From Prevotella sp. (lineage in GTDB: Bacteria; Bacteroidota; Bacteroidia; Bacteroidales; Bacteroidaceae): a DNA stretch of 64,000 bases. A program made the position numbers and the translations under genes. A model generated the notes under the pieces. That model was not told the DNA's origin, searched no databases, and was given only the letters and a program-made list of their open reading frames with translations. Numbering within the stretch: the stretch's first letter is position 1; each line of letters begins with the position of its first letter. This document shows, one piece after another, positions 23,820 through 32,612 of the stretch. The stretch spans positions 61,162-125,161 of the forward strand of contig DLZV01000021.1 of NCBI GenBank assembly GCA_003447235.1, in the 5' to 3' direction.

Positions 23820-25193
23820 CTACAGTCTTCTCAGTTTAACCGTGAAGTGGCGCATCAGCGGAGCCTCCCATTCGATGGCAACACCACGGGTCACCTGCTC
23901 GCGGCGGTCATAGACATTCTTGAGCGCAGCGGCGATGACATCCATGTGGTTGTCGGTATAGACGCGTCGAGGGATGGCAAGACGCAACAGGTCGAGGCCT
24001 CCGAAACGGTTTTCATGCGTCACGGGGTCGCGGTCGGCCAGCATATAGCCAATCTCGCAGCCACGGATGCCAGCCTCCAAGTAGAGCTCACAGGTCAGGG
24101 TCTGTGCCGGGAACTCCTCCTTGGGCACGTGCGTGAGCACCTTGTCTGCATCGATGAAAACACCATGACCACCCACGGGGCGCTGGTAGGGGATGCCATA
24201 CTCGTCAAGTTTCTTGGCCAGATACTGCACCTGGTGGATGCGGGTCTCCAGCATGTCAAACTCCGTATTCTCGTCAAGACCAACGGCTACGGCATTGAGG
24301 TCGCGACCGTTGAGGCCACCATAGGTCAAGTAGCCCTCATAAGGAATGCAGAAGCTCTTTGCTCCCTCGTACCAGTCTTCTTTTCTCGTGGCGATAAATC
24401 CACCCATATTGACGATGGCGTCCTTCTTGCAGGACATGGTGGCAGCATCGGCGTCGGCATACATCTCCAGGACAATCTCCTTGATAGTCTTGTCGGCGTA
24501 GCCCGGCTCACGGGTCTTGATGAAATAGGCGTTCTCGGCAAAACGGGCTGAGTCCATGACGACAGGCACGCCATAACGATGGCAGAGGGCGCAGGTAGCC
24601 TTGATATTCTCCATGCTCACGGGCTGACCACCGACGGTATTGTTGGTGACGGTCAAGACCATGAAAGGCACGTTGCCCGGATTCTCCTTCAACACCTTCT
24701 CCAGTTTCTCCAGAGAGACGTTACCCTTGAAGGGAACTTCGAGCTGGGCATCCTTGGCATCGTCGGTCGTCACGTCGATAGCAAAAGCCTTGCGGGCCTC
24801 GATATGACCCTTGGTCGTGTCGAAGTGGGCGTTGCCCGGAATGACGTTGCCTTCCTTGACAAGGAAGGAGAAGAGCACGTTCTCGGCGGCACGTCCCTGG
24901 TGGGTCGGGATGACATAGTGGAGGCCGAGGATCCTGCGAACCGTCTCCTCAAACTTATAGAAGCTCGTCGCACCTGCGTAGCTCTCGTCGCCCAGCATCA
25001 TAGCGGACCACTGGCGGTCGCTCATCGATCCCGTACCACTATCGGTTAGGCAGTCGATATAGACCTGCTCGGCCCTTAGCTGGAACACATTATAATTGGC
25101 GGCCTTCAGCCACTCCTCACGCTCTGCGCGCGTACTCTTACGGATGGGTTCAACCATCTTGATCTTCCATGATTCTGCGAAAGGTATTTCCAT
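23820..25193 (-). CDS. tnaA: Tryptophanase
   Basis: A PLP enzyme (457 aa) that splits tryptophan into indole, pyruvate and ammonia. Tryptophanase and tyrosine phenol-lyase are close relatives. Here the residues that set specificity are of the tryptophanase kind: D125 in AHFDTTKGH (threonine in tyrosine phenol-lyase) and I381 in RGCEIGYML (arginine in tyrosine phenol-lyase). The PLP lysine is in MSCKKDAIVNMGG (K256/K257). The start MEIPFAESWKIKMVEP is typical for Bacteroides-type enzymes. No tnaB permease or TnaC-like leader was recognised. A long 3' UTR with 23-bp repeats and a strong terminator follows. Confidence 0.92.
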   Translation of the reverse strand: MEIPFAESWKIKMVEPIRKSTRAEREEWLKAANYNVFQLRAEQVYIDCLTDSGTGSMSDRQWSAMMLGDESYAGATSFYKFEETVRRILGLHYVIPTHQGRAAENVLFSFLVKEGNVIPGNAHFDTTKGHIEARKAFAIDVTTDDAKDAQLEVPFKGNVSLEKLEKVLKENPGNVPFMVLTVTNNTVGGQPVSMENIKATCALCHRYGVPVVMDSARFAENAYFIKTREPGYADKTIKEIVLEMYADADAATMSCKKDAIVNMGGFIATRKEDWYEGAKSFCIPYEGYLTYGGLNGRDLNAVAVGLDENTEFDMLETRIHQVQYLAKKLDEYGIPYQRPVGGHGVFIDADKVLTHVPKEEFPAQTLTCELYLEAGIRGCEIGYMLADRDPVTHENRFGGLDLLRLAIPRRVYTDNHMDVIAAALKNVYDRREQVTRGVAIEWEAPLMRHFTVKLRRL

Positions 25194-25247
25194 TATGCTT
25201 ATGGATTTAGGTTATAAAAATGACATATCAAATGTCTGTTAACGATG

Positions 25248-25282
25248 CAAATGTACAAAAAAGAATCGAGAATAGACGCAAA
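25248..25282 (-). promoter_or_regulatory. Possible promoter of tnaA
   Basis: On the minus strand, TACATTTG (25255-25248) with TTTG (25282-25279) 23 bases upstream; the spacing is longer than ideal. The leader would be about 50 bases. Confidence 0.4.
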
Positions 25283-25480
25283 GGGAGAGATAATTTTGAG
25301 AAACATTTGCATTTTATTATCTTTTACCACACTTGCCACCTCTTGTGACAAATACCCGACGAGTCCACACGAGCAGAAGAAGGGCTTCCCCGGGCTTACC
25401 TCCCCTCTGTTTCCGTCCCTCTTCTCCTATAATAAATGGTTAAAAACGACAAAACATAGTGCTGTTAGGCATTTATTCCG

Positions 25481-25488
25481 TAATTTTG
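25481..25488 (+). promoter_or_regulatory. -7 box of lptD
   Basis: TAATTTTG fits TAnnTTTG. A clear -33 box was not found. Its position, 14 bases before the ATG at 25503, argues against any earlier start codon. Confidence 0.5.
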
Positions 25489-25502
25489 CACCTTCAAAGC
25501 TC

Positions 25503-28373
25503 ATGAGAAAGAATACGGTTATCATCCTCTTGATGGCGGCGGTCGCATTGGCGGCAGCCCAATGGGTCATGCCTCTCACCTTGGGGGCGAGTTATTCGCT
25601 CTCCGCAGGATCAGGCCAGGACACTACCCTCCACAACGCGCTACCCGTGGAGGGTATAGCCGATGGACAGTCAGGAGCCAACGCCGCAACCGACTCCCTC
25701 ACCCTTCCTACAGACACTCTGGTCCTGGACAGTCTCGAAAGAGCCATCCGGGCCTTCAACCAGCATATCGACGATTCGCTCCGTGCCGACAGCATCATGA
25801 AGGCCAGTCGCAAGGGCATTGACGCCCCCGTGAAGTTCTCCGCCGAAGACTCCATTGTCTATGACGCCATAGGCGGTTCCGCACGCCTCTTCGGTGATTC
25901 GAAGGTCGATTATCAGAACATGAAGCTCACCTCCGACAAGGTCTATATGCACCTCGACAGTTCCTTGGTGCGCGCCACGGGCACCAAGGACAGCACGGCG
26001 GAGAACGGCATCAAGGGAAGCCCCGTCTTCTCTCTGGGCAACACGGAGTATGAGAGCGACACGATGGCCTACAACTTCAAGACGCAGAAGGGTCTCATTC
26101 GTGGCGTCTATACCGCTCAGGATGACGGCTTTATGCGAGGCGAGATCGGCAAGCGCGACTCCACGGGCACCGTCTATCTCAAGCACGGACGCTACACGAC
26201 GTGCGACGATCCACACCCCGACTTCTACATCGCCCTCTCTCGTGCCAAGGTACGTCCGGGCAAGGACGTGGTCTTCGGTCCCGCCTATCTGGTCGTGGCC
26301 GACGTGCCCCTGCCCCTCGCCATCCCCTACGGCTTCTTCCCGTTCTCCAAGAAATATAGCTCGGGCTTCATCAAGCCCTCCTATGGCGAGGAGAATGACC
26401 GCGGCTTCTATCTCCGCGACGGAGGCTACTACTTCGCCATCAGCGACAAGTGGGACCTGAAGTTGCTCGGCGAGATCTACACGGAGGGCAGCTGGGGCCT
26501 GAGCGCGGCCAGCAACTACCGCAGGAGATACCGCCACAACGGATCGTTCTACTTCAGTTATCAGAACACGAAGACAGGCGACAAGGGAATGCCTGACTAC
26601 ACCAAGCAGGAGAGCTTCAAGATCCAATGGAACCATCGCCAGGACCCGAAGGCAAGTCCCTTTAGCCAACTCTCGGCGAGCGTCAACTTCGCTACATCGA
26701 GTTATGAGCGCAACAACCTTAACTCGATGTACAACCCGCAGACGCTGACCCAGTCGACACGCACCTCTTCCGTCAGCTACAGCACGGGCTTCTCCTCCAT
26801 CGGCATGTCGCTCAGCACCACGGCCAACCTCTCGCAGAACATGCGCGACAGCGTCATCTCGCTCACCCTGCCCGACCTCAACGTGAGCATCGCCCGATTC
26901 TACCCCTTCCGCCGCAAGAACAGAGCTGGCAAGGAACGCTGGTACGAGAAGATCTCCGTCAGCTACACGGGCCAGATGAGCAACAGCATCACCACGAAGG
27001 AGGACCAGCTGCTCCACTCCAACCTCATCGACGACTGGCGCAACGGACTGCAGCACACCATCCCCGTGCAGGCCAACTTCACGCTCTTCGACGTCATCAA
27101 CATCACGCCCTCGTTGAGCTTCACCGACCGCATGTACACCAAGAAGATCAACCGGTCCTGGGACGACGCGGCCTCCAAGGAGCGCACCGATACCATCCAC
27201 GGCTTCTACAACGTCTATAACTGGAGCCTGTCGCTGGCAGCCAGTTCGAAGATATATGGATTCTGGACACCGAGCAAGAAGATCTTCGGCGACAAGATCC
27301 AGGCCATCCGCCATGTCATCACGCCGCAGGTGACGCTCTCCTATGCGCCTAACTTTGGCGCGCGCCGCTACGGCTACTACGATAGTTACCAATACACCGA
27401 CGCCAACGGCGAGGTGCGCCTCGTGGAGTACTCCCCCTACCAGAACGAACTCTACAGCGTCCCTGGACGCAACAAGACGGAGATGATCGCCTGGGACGTG
27501 AGCAACAACATCGAGATGAAGATCAAGAGCGACAAAGACTCCACAGGCTACCGCAAGATCAGCATCATCGACGAACTGGGCTTCAACATGAGCTATAATG
27601 CGGCCACCGACTACCATCGCTGGAGCGATCTGGGCATGAGGCTGCGCCTGAAGTGGTGGAAGAGCTACACCTTCTCCGTCAACGCCCAGTTTGCCACCTA
27701 CGCCTACGAGCTGGACGAACACGGCAAACCCTACGTCGGCAACCATACCGAGTGGGGCTACGGCCGTCTGCCCCGCTTCCAGGGCATGAGCCAGAACTTC
27801 TCGTTCACGATCAATCCCGAGAAACTCAAGAAGTGGTTCGGAGGCGGCAGCAGCAAAGACAGTAAGGAGGAAGACAAGGACGACGAGGGACTGGACACCG
27901 ACATCGAGTCGAACGTCGATGACGACATGGAGCGCGGCAAGCACGGCGCAAAGAAGCGCGGAAGCGGCGTGGCCGAAACCGACGCCGACGGCTACATGCG
28001 CTTCAACATGCCTTGGTCGCTCACTATCGGCTATGGCATCACCATGCGCGAAAACACAGAAGGCAAGTTCAACTACAACCGGATGCGCTACCCCTACAAG
28101 TTCTCGCAGACGCTCAACCTCAGCGGCAACATCCGCATCTCGGACGGATGGAACATCAACTTCTCGTCGGGCTACGACTTCGACAATCATAAGATGAGCA
28201 TGACCACGGCGAGCCTCTCGCGCGACCTCCATTGCTTCAACATGAGCGCCTCGGTCGTCCTCTCGCCCTACACGTCATACAACTTCACGTTCCGTTGCAA
28301 CGCGGCCACGCTGACCGACGCACTCAAGTATGACAAACGCTCGGGCGTAAGCAACGCCATCCAGTGGTACTAA
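25503..28373 (+). CDS. lptD: LptD-like LPS assembly outer-membrane protein
   Basis: LptD is the outer-membrane barrel that inserts lipopolysaccharide into the outer leaflet. This 956-residue protein has a signal peptide (about 1-20), an OstA/LptA-like beta-taco region near 110-240 (YDAIGGSARLFGDSKVDYQNMKLTSDKV style repeats), and then a long barrel with many alternating aromatic strands up to the C-terminus. Two family features are seen: the CDDPHPDFYIALSRAKV segment and PLPLAIPYGFFPF. A charged insert (near 777-830, many K, D and E) probably forms an extracellular or periplasmic loop. The frame is open further upstream but the promoter box lies there. The next locus makes a surface polysaccharide. 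Confidence 0.85.
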   Translation: MRKNTVIILLMAAVALAAAQWVMPLTLGASYSLSAGSGQDTTLHNALPVEGIADGQSGANAATDSLTLPTDTLVLDSLERAIRAFNQHIDDSLRADSIMKASRKGIDAPVKFSAEDSIVYDAIGGSARLFGDSKVDYQNMKLTSDKVYMHLDSSLVRATGTKDSTAENGIKGSPVFSLGNTEYESDTMAYNFKTQKGLIRGVYTAQDDGFMRGEIGKRDSTGTVYLKHGRYTTCDDPHPDFYIALSRAKVRPGKDVVFGPAYLVVADVPLPLAIPYGFFPFSKKYSSGFIKPSYGEENDRGFYLRDGGYYFAISDKWDLKLLGEIYTEGSWGLSAASNYRRRYRHNGSFYFSYQNTKTGDKGMPDYTKQESFKIQWNHRQDPKASPFSQLSASVNFATSSYERNNLNSMYNPQTLTQSTRTSSVSYSTGFSSIGMSLSTTANLSQNMRDSVISLTLPDLNVSIARFYPFRRKNRAGKERWYEKISVSYTGQMSNSITTKEDQLLHSNLIDDWRNGLQHTIPVQANFTLFDVINITPSLSFTDRMYTKKINRSWDDAASKERTDTIHGFYNVYNWSLSLAASSKIYGFWTPSKKIFGDKIQAIRHVITPQVTLSYAPNFGARRYGYYDSYQYTDANGEVRLVEYSPYQNELYSVPGRNKTEMIAWDVSNNIEMKIKSDKDSTGYRKISIIDELGFNMSYNAATDYHRWSDLGMRLRLKWWKSYTFSVNAQFATYAYELDEHGKPYVGNHTEWGYGRLPRFQGMSQNFSFTINPEKLKKWFGGGSSKDSKEEDKDDEGLDTDIESNVDDDMERGKHGAKKRGSGVAETDADGYMRFNMPWSLTIGYGITMRENTEGKFNYNRMRYPYKFSQTLNLSGNIRISDGWNINFSSGYDFDNHKMSMTTASLSRDLHCFNMSASVVLSPYTSYNFTFRCNAATLTDALKYDKRSGVSNAIQWY

Positions 28374-28504
28374 GCTACCGAAAGCCCTGCCCCTCTCTGC
28401 CGCATCCCGAACGGTTCCCGAAGGCATCCCGAAGGTAAACAGGGGGAAAGCAGGGGAAAGGCAGAGGGCAACGACAAGCAAAGCCAAAACTGCGGGAAAA
28501 GTTT

Positions 28505-28533
28505 CTCAGAAAGAAAAAAAGTAGCTATCTTTG
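28505..28533 (+). promoter_or_regulatory. Promoter of the polysaccharide export locus
   Basis: TATCTTTG at 28526-28533 is a good -7 box. The -33 box is weak (TTTC near 28502-28505, 20 bases upstream). The leader to 28590 is about 50 bases. Confidence 0.55.
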
Positions 28534-28589
28534 CAACAAATTAGAAGAATAAGAGTTATTATCTATAAAGAAAAAATAACAACTACGTG

Positions 28590-31259
28590 ATGACAACGGA
28601 TTTTGTTCGCGGTAATCTTAAGAAAGTTTTGCTTCTCCTGATGCTGACATTCTGTGCGGCAGGAGTTTATGCGCAGTCGAGTATGTCCGACTCGCAAGTG
28701 ATGGAATATATTGCCAAGGAATATCAGAAAGGCACTTCCCAGGCACAGATTGTCACCAAACTCATGCAAAACGGTGTGCAAATATCACAGATACGGCGCG
28801 TCCGCGACCAGTATCAGCGCATGAAGAAGAACACCAGCATGGGTGCTGCAGACGGCGTGGAGCAAGGCGACGACCGCAGCCGTACGAACAACGGCCAGGT
28901 CACGCCGGGCAAGGAGAAACTCTCGCGCCAGCAGGTGGCTGAGCAGACGATGCAGGACTACAACCAGGCGCAGATGGAGTCGAACCAGTATTCCAGCCAG
29001 CGACTGAAGGACCTGCGCGACCAGAAGACCGCCAACAAGAAATATGATGAGACCGATCCCGAGTTTATCCTGATGCAACAGGAACTCAACGGCATCCTGC
29101 CGGGCGACACGGCCCAGATGTACGAGGAGCTGGTCGAGGCCTTGAAGCGCAAGAAGAAGCAGGTCTTCGGCCGAGACATCTTCAGCAACGAGAACCTCTC
29201 CTTCGAGCCCAATGTCAACATGGCCCTGCCCAAGAACTACCGCCTCGGCCCTGGCGACAACGTCTTCATCGACATCTATGGCGCCTCACAGAAGTCCATC
29301 CAGGCCACCGTGGCCCCGGACGGTGTCCTCACCATCGAGGGCTTCGGCCCCGTACAGGTGAGCGGCCTGACCGTGGCCCAGGCCAACGCTCGCGTCAAGC
29401 AGCAGTTGGGCCGCCGCTACAGCAGTTCGAGCATCCGCCTCTCAGTGGGTCAGACCCACACCATCTTGGTCAATGTGATGGGTGAGGTCAACACGCCGGG
29501 CACCTATACCGTCTCTTCCTTTGCCACCGTATTCAACGCCCTCTACCTGGCTGGTGGCATCAGCGACCTGGGTACGCTCCGCAATATCAAGGTCTATCGC
29601 AACAACAAGCTTATCTCCGTCATCGACGTCTATGACTACATCCTCAACGGCCAGCAGCGTGGCAACGTCCATCTGGCCGACAACGACGTGATCGTGGTCG
29701 GAGCCTACGACTGCCTTGTCAACATCACGGGCAAGGTGAAGCGTCCGATGTACTACGAGATGAAACGCAACGAGAGCCTCGCCTCCCTCATCCGCTACGC
29801 AGGCGGTTTCTCTGGCGACGCCTATACGAAGTCCGTGCGCGTCTTCCGCAAGACGGGACGCGAATGGTCCATCTACAACGTCAACGAGTTTGACACCTCC
29901 AGCTTCGGCATGTCGGATGCCGACTCCGTGGATGTCGATTCCGTCATCGCCCGCTACGACAATATGGTGGAGGTGCGAGGCGCCGTGTTCCGCCCAGGTC
30001 AGTATGAGGTGGGCGGCGACATCAATACCGTTAAGTCGTTGCTGCAGGCTGCCGAAGGCGTGACCGAGGAGGCATTTACAGCCCGAGCCGTCATGCACCG
30101 TCTCAAGGCCGACCGCACCCTGGAAGTCGTCTCTGTCGATGTGGAGGGCATTCTGACGGGTCGTGCAGCCGACATCCCGCTGCAGAATGGCGACATTCTC
30201 TTCGTACCAACACGTACGGACATGCAAGAGGAACGGACGCTGACCATAGACGGAGAGGTGCAATATCCCGGTATATATCAATATGCAGACAACGAGACGC
30301 TGGAGGACTTCATCCTTCAGGCGGGCGGACTGACCATGAAGGCCTCGACCGTACGTGTGGACGTGAGCCGCAGAATCATCAATCCCCGCGCCCTGGAGAC
30401 GGACTCCGTCCTCGCCCAGACCTACACCTTCGCCCTGAAGGATGGCTTTGTCATCGACGGCGAACCGGGCTTCGTGCTCCAGCCATTCGACCAGGTGTTC
30501 GTCCACCGCAGCCCTGGCTACAACGAGCAGCAGAACGTGGAGGTGAGCGGTCAGGTGCTGTTTGCCGGAACCTATACGCTCAAGACCCGCAACGCGCGCC
30601 TCTCCGACATCATGCGCCGTTGTGGTGGCCCGACCAATATGGCCTACGTCGCGGGTGCACACCTGGAGAGAAAGACCAACGAGACGGAGCGCATCCGTAT
30701 GCAGGAGATTCAGCGCATGGCGCGTGAGCAGCAGCAGAAGAACCTCCTGGAGATAGCCACCAGAAGTTCTAACGCAGCTGGTGCCACTACCGTGATGAAG
30801 CAAGCCAACGACGTGGAGATGCAACGCTACACCATCCCCGACTACTACCCCGTGGGTATCCGTCTGGACGAAGCCCTGCGCAATCCTGGCGGCAACGCGG
30901 ACATCATCCTCCGCGACGGCGACCGCCTGGTCATCCCCGAGTACAACGGTACGGTGAAGATCAACGGCGCCGTGCTCCACTCCAACACCGTGGGCTACGT
31001 AGCCGGCAAGAAGGTCTCCTACTACATCGACCAAGCGGGTGGCTTTGCGAGCGACGCGAAAAAGCGCCAGACCTATATCCTTTATATGAATGGTAGTGTG
31101 GCCCGCGTGGGCCATGACGCCAAGGTGGAGCCAGGATGTGAGATCTTTGTGCCGACCAAGGCTCAGAGCAAGATGTCGCTGGCTGAGACGCTGAGCATTG
31201 GCTCAAGCGCGGCATCCATCGCCGCCGTGATCGCCACCATCGCCAACCTCTTGAAGTAA
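28590..31259 (+). CDS. SLBB-domain polysaccharide export protein
   Basis: A Wza-type protein (889 aa) that should form the outer-membrane/periplasmic channel for exopolysaccharide or capsule. It has a signal peptide (about 1-28, ending GVYAQSS), a glutamine-rich helical region to about 150, the Poly_export domain near 212-285 (KNYRLGPGDNVFIDIYGAS), then repeated SLBB domains (for example VMGEVNTPGTYTVSS, VRGAVFRPGQYEVGG, IDGEVQYPGIYQYAD, VSGQVLFAGTYTLKT, INGAVLHSNTVGYVA). At least five are visible, more than in E. coli Wza. A hydrophobic C-terminal helix (GSSAASIAAVIATIANLLK) ends it. A GTG at 28587 is an alternative start. It heads the polysaccharide locus. Confidence 0.9.
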   Translation: MTTDFVRGNLKKVLLLLMLTFCAAGVYAQSSMSDSQVMEYIAKEYQKGTSQAQIVTKLMQNGVQISQIRRVRDQYQRMKKNTSMGAADGVEQGDDRSRTNNGQVTPGKEKLSRQQVAEQTMQDYNQAQMESNQYSSQRLKDLRDQKTANKKYDETDPEFILMQQELNGILPGDTAQMYEELVEALKRKKKQVFGRDIFSNENLSFEPNVNMALPKNYRLGPGDNVFIDIYGASQKSIQATVAPDGVLTIEGFGPVQVSGLTVAQANARVKQQLGRRYSSSSIRLSVGQTHTILVNVMGEVNTPGTYTVSSFATVFNALYLAGGISDLGTLRNIKVYRNNKLISVIDVYDYILNGQQRGNVHLADNDVIVVGAYDCLVNITGKVKRPMYYEMKRNESLASLIRYAGGFSGDAYTKSVRVFRKTGREWSIYNVNEFDTSSFGMSDADSVDVDSVIARYDNMVEVRGAVFRPGQYEVGGDINTVKSLLQAAEGVTEEAFTARAVMHRLKADRTLEVVSVDVEGILTGRAADIPLQNGDILFVPTRTDMQEERTLTIDGEVQYPGIYQYADNETLEDFILQAGGLTMKASTVRVDVSRRIINPRALETDSVLAQTYTFALKDGFVIDGEPGFVLQPFDQVFVHRSPGYNEQQNVEVSGQVLFAGTYTLKTRNARLSDIMRRCGGPTNMAYVAGAHLERKTNETERIRMQEIQRMAREQQQKNLLEIATRSSNAAGATTVMKQANDVEMQRYTIPDYYPVGIRLDEALRNPGGNADIILRDGDRLVIPEYNGTVKINGAVLHSNTVGYVAGKKVSYYIDQAGGFASDAKKRQTYILYMNGSVARVGHDAKVEPGCEIFVPTKAQSKMSLAETLSIGSSAASIAAVIATIANLLK

Positions 31260-31319
31260 ACGATAGCACGGAGCGAGCCGCACACGTCAGATCCATCAAC
31301 AAGGACACTTTGAAAAATC

Positions 31320-32588
31320 ATGAACAGATTCGATATCAAGCGTAAATGGGAAGAGTTTCAGAAGAAGCGGGAGCAGAAGAAGGCAGCCGCCTCTTCTGAA
31401 AGCGAATCCAAAGACACGATAGAGGAATTCACCTTGGAGACCTCTACGGAGGAGCAAGTGGACACACAGGCTGAAAGCCCATCCACTCCTTCCGCCCCCA
31501 CCATGACCAAGGACACCACAACGACCGACGAGGACGACACCATCGACCTGAGGGAGATAGGCCGTCGCCTCTGGAAGAAGAAATGGTGGTTTGTGGCCCT
31601 GCTGCCCGTAGCGGCGGTAGTCTCTGCCATCATCATCGTGGACGTGCCCCGCACCTACACGACCAGCACGACCATGGCGCCAGAGATAGAAAATCCTGTC
31701 AGCTCGGGTGGTGCTCTCAGTTCCATCGCAGCCTCCTTTGGCTTCGATATGTCAGCCGTCCAGAGTACAGACGCCATCTCTCCGGCGCTCTATCCTGACT
31801 TGATGGAGGACAACGGCTTCGTGGCAAGCCTCTTCAACATCCGCGTCGTAACGGCGGACAAATCGGTCGATACGACCTACTACGCCTACATGCGCTACCA
31901 TCAGGACCAGTCTTGGCTCTCGCAGCAGGGCGACACGATCATGAAGAAGATCGAGAAGATGTTTCCCAAGTCCAACAACGAATTCAAGGGCAACACCTCC
32001 AAGAGTCAGTTCAACCCCTACTTCCTCTCCAAAAAAGACGACGGCATCGTCAACAAGATGCGCGACGACATAGGCATCAGCGTGGACAAGAAAACGGGCG
32101 TCATCTCTATCACCGCCACGGCACAGGATCCGCTGGTCTGCCAGACGCTTGCCGACTCCGTGCGCGAGCGCCTGCAGAACTTCATCATCAAGTATCGTAC
32201 CAACAAGGCACGCCGCGACGTGGAGTACTACGAGAAACTCGCCGACGACGCCCGCGCGGAATATGAGAAGACGCGCCGCCTCTATGCCAAGACGGCAGAC
32301 GAGAATCTCGATGTGATCCTGGAGAGCGAGAAGTCGAAAATCGAGGATCTGGAGAACACGATGCAGATGCAATACAACACCTATACCGCAATGAACACGC
32401 AGCTGGAAGCAGCACGTGCGAAACTGCGCCAGTACACGCCCGTCTTCACCATGGTCAAGGGTGCCGACGTGCCTATCAAGGCCACGAGCCCGAAGCGCAT
32501 GATCTTTGTTGCCTTCTGTGTGTTCCTGACCTTCTTCATTATTGCATTCTTCAGCGTCAAGGACCTGCTCTTCAAAAGCAAGCGATAA
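31320..32588 (+). CDS. Wzz-like chain-length determinant protein
   Basis: An inner-membrane polysaccharide co-polymerase (422 aa). The cytoplasmic N-terminus (1-85) is charged and rich in Ser/Thr/Glu; the first transmembrane helix is at about 88-108 (WWFVALLPVAAVVSAIIIV). A long periplasmic part with a coiled-coil helix (RRDVEYYEKLADDARAEYEKTRRLYAKT) and a second helix near 392-412 complete the Wzz pattern. No tyrosine-kinase domain is fused or adjacent. With the export protein before it and the flippase after it, it should set polymer length. Confidence 0.85.
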   Translation: MNRFDIKRKWEEFQKKREQKKAAASSESESKDTIEEFTLETSTEEQVDTQAESPSTPSAPTMTKDTTTTDEDDTIDLREIGRRLWKKKWWFVALLPVAAVVSAIIIVDVPRTYTTSTTMAPEIENPVSSGGALSSIAASFGFDMSAVQSTDAISPALYPDLMEDNGFVASLFNIRVVTADKSVDTTYYAYMRYHQDQSWLSQQGDTIMKKIEKMFPKSNNEFKGNTSKSQFNPYFLSKKDDGIVNKMRDDIGISVDKKTGVISITATAQDPLVCQTLADSVRERLQNFIIKYRTNKARRDVEYYEKLADDARAEYEKTRRLYAKTADENLDVILESEKSKIEDLENTMQMQYNTYTAMNTQLEAARAKLRQYTPVFTMVKGADVPIKATSPKRMIFVAFCVFLTFFIIAFFSVKDLLFKSKR

Positions 32589-32612
32589 AGGACGAAGACC
32601 GTAAGCGCATCA

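Larger units (their letters stand above)
25194..25502. other. Divergent tnaA-lptD intergenic region
   Basis: About 310 bases without a gene. It holds the possible tnaA promoter and, near the right end, a TAATTTTG -7 box for lptD (25481-25488). The region is AT-richer than its flanks. No further repeat or RNA structure was seen. Confidence 0.6.

Noticed and set aside
23820..25193. Tyrosine phenol-lyase as an alternative to tryptophanase
   Set aside because: The specificity positions are D125 and I381, as in tryptophanase, rather than threonine and arginine.
25245..25502. An in-frame extension before lptD that looks like a lipoprotein signal (ICILLSFTTLATSC)
   Set aside because: A TAATTTTG -7 box lies inside it at 25481, and the ATG at 25503 starts a normal signal peptide. 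The resemblance is probably chance.
25671..28232. An 853-codon open frame on the minus strand opposite lptD
   Set aside because: The plus strand encodes a clear LptD with signal peptide and family motifs. The antisense frame comes from GC-rich codon choice (many GAC/GTC/CTC) and has no recognisable domain or promoter.
29442..31115. A 557-codon minus-strand frame opposite the SLBB export gene
   Set aside because: Shadow of a well-supported gene; the translated product has no coherent motifs.
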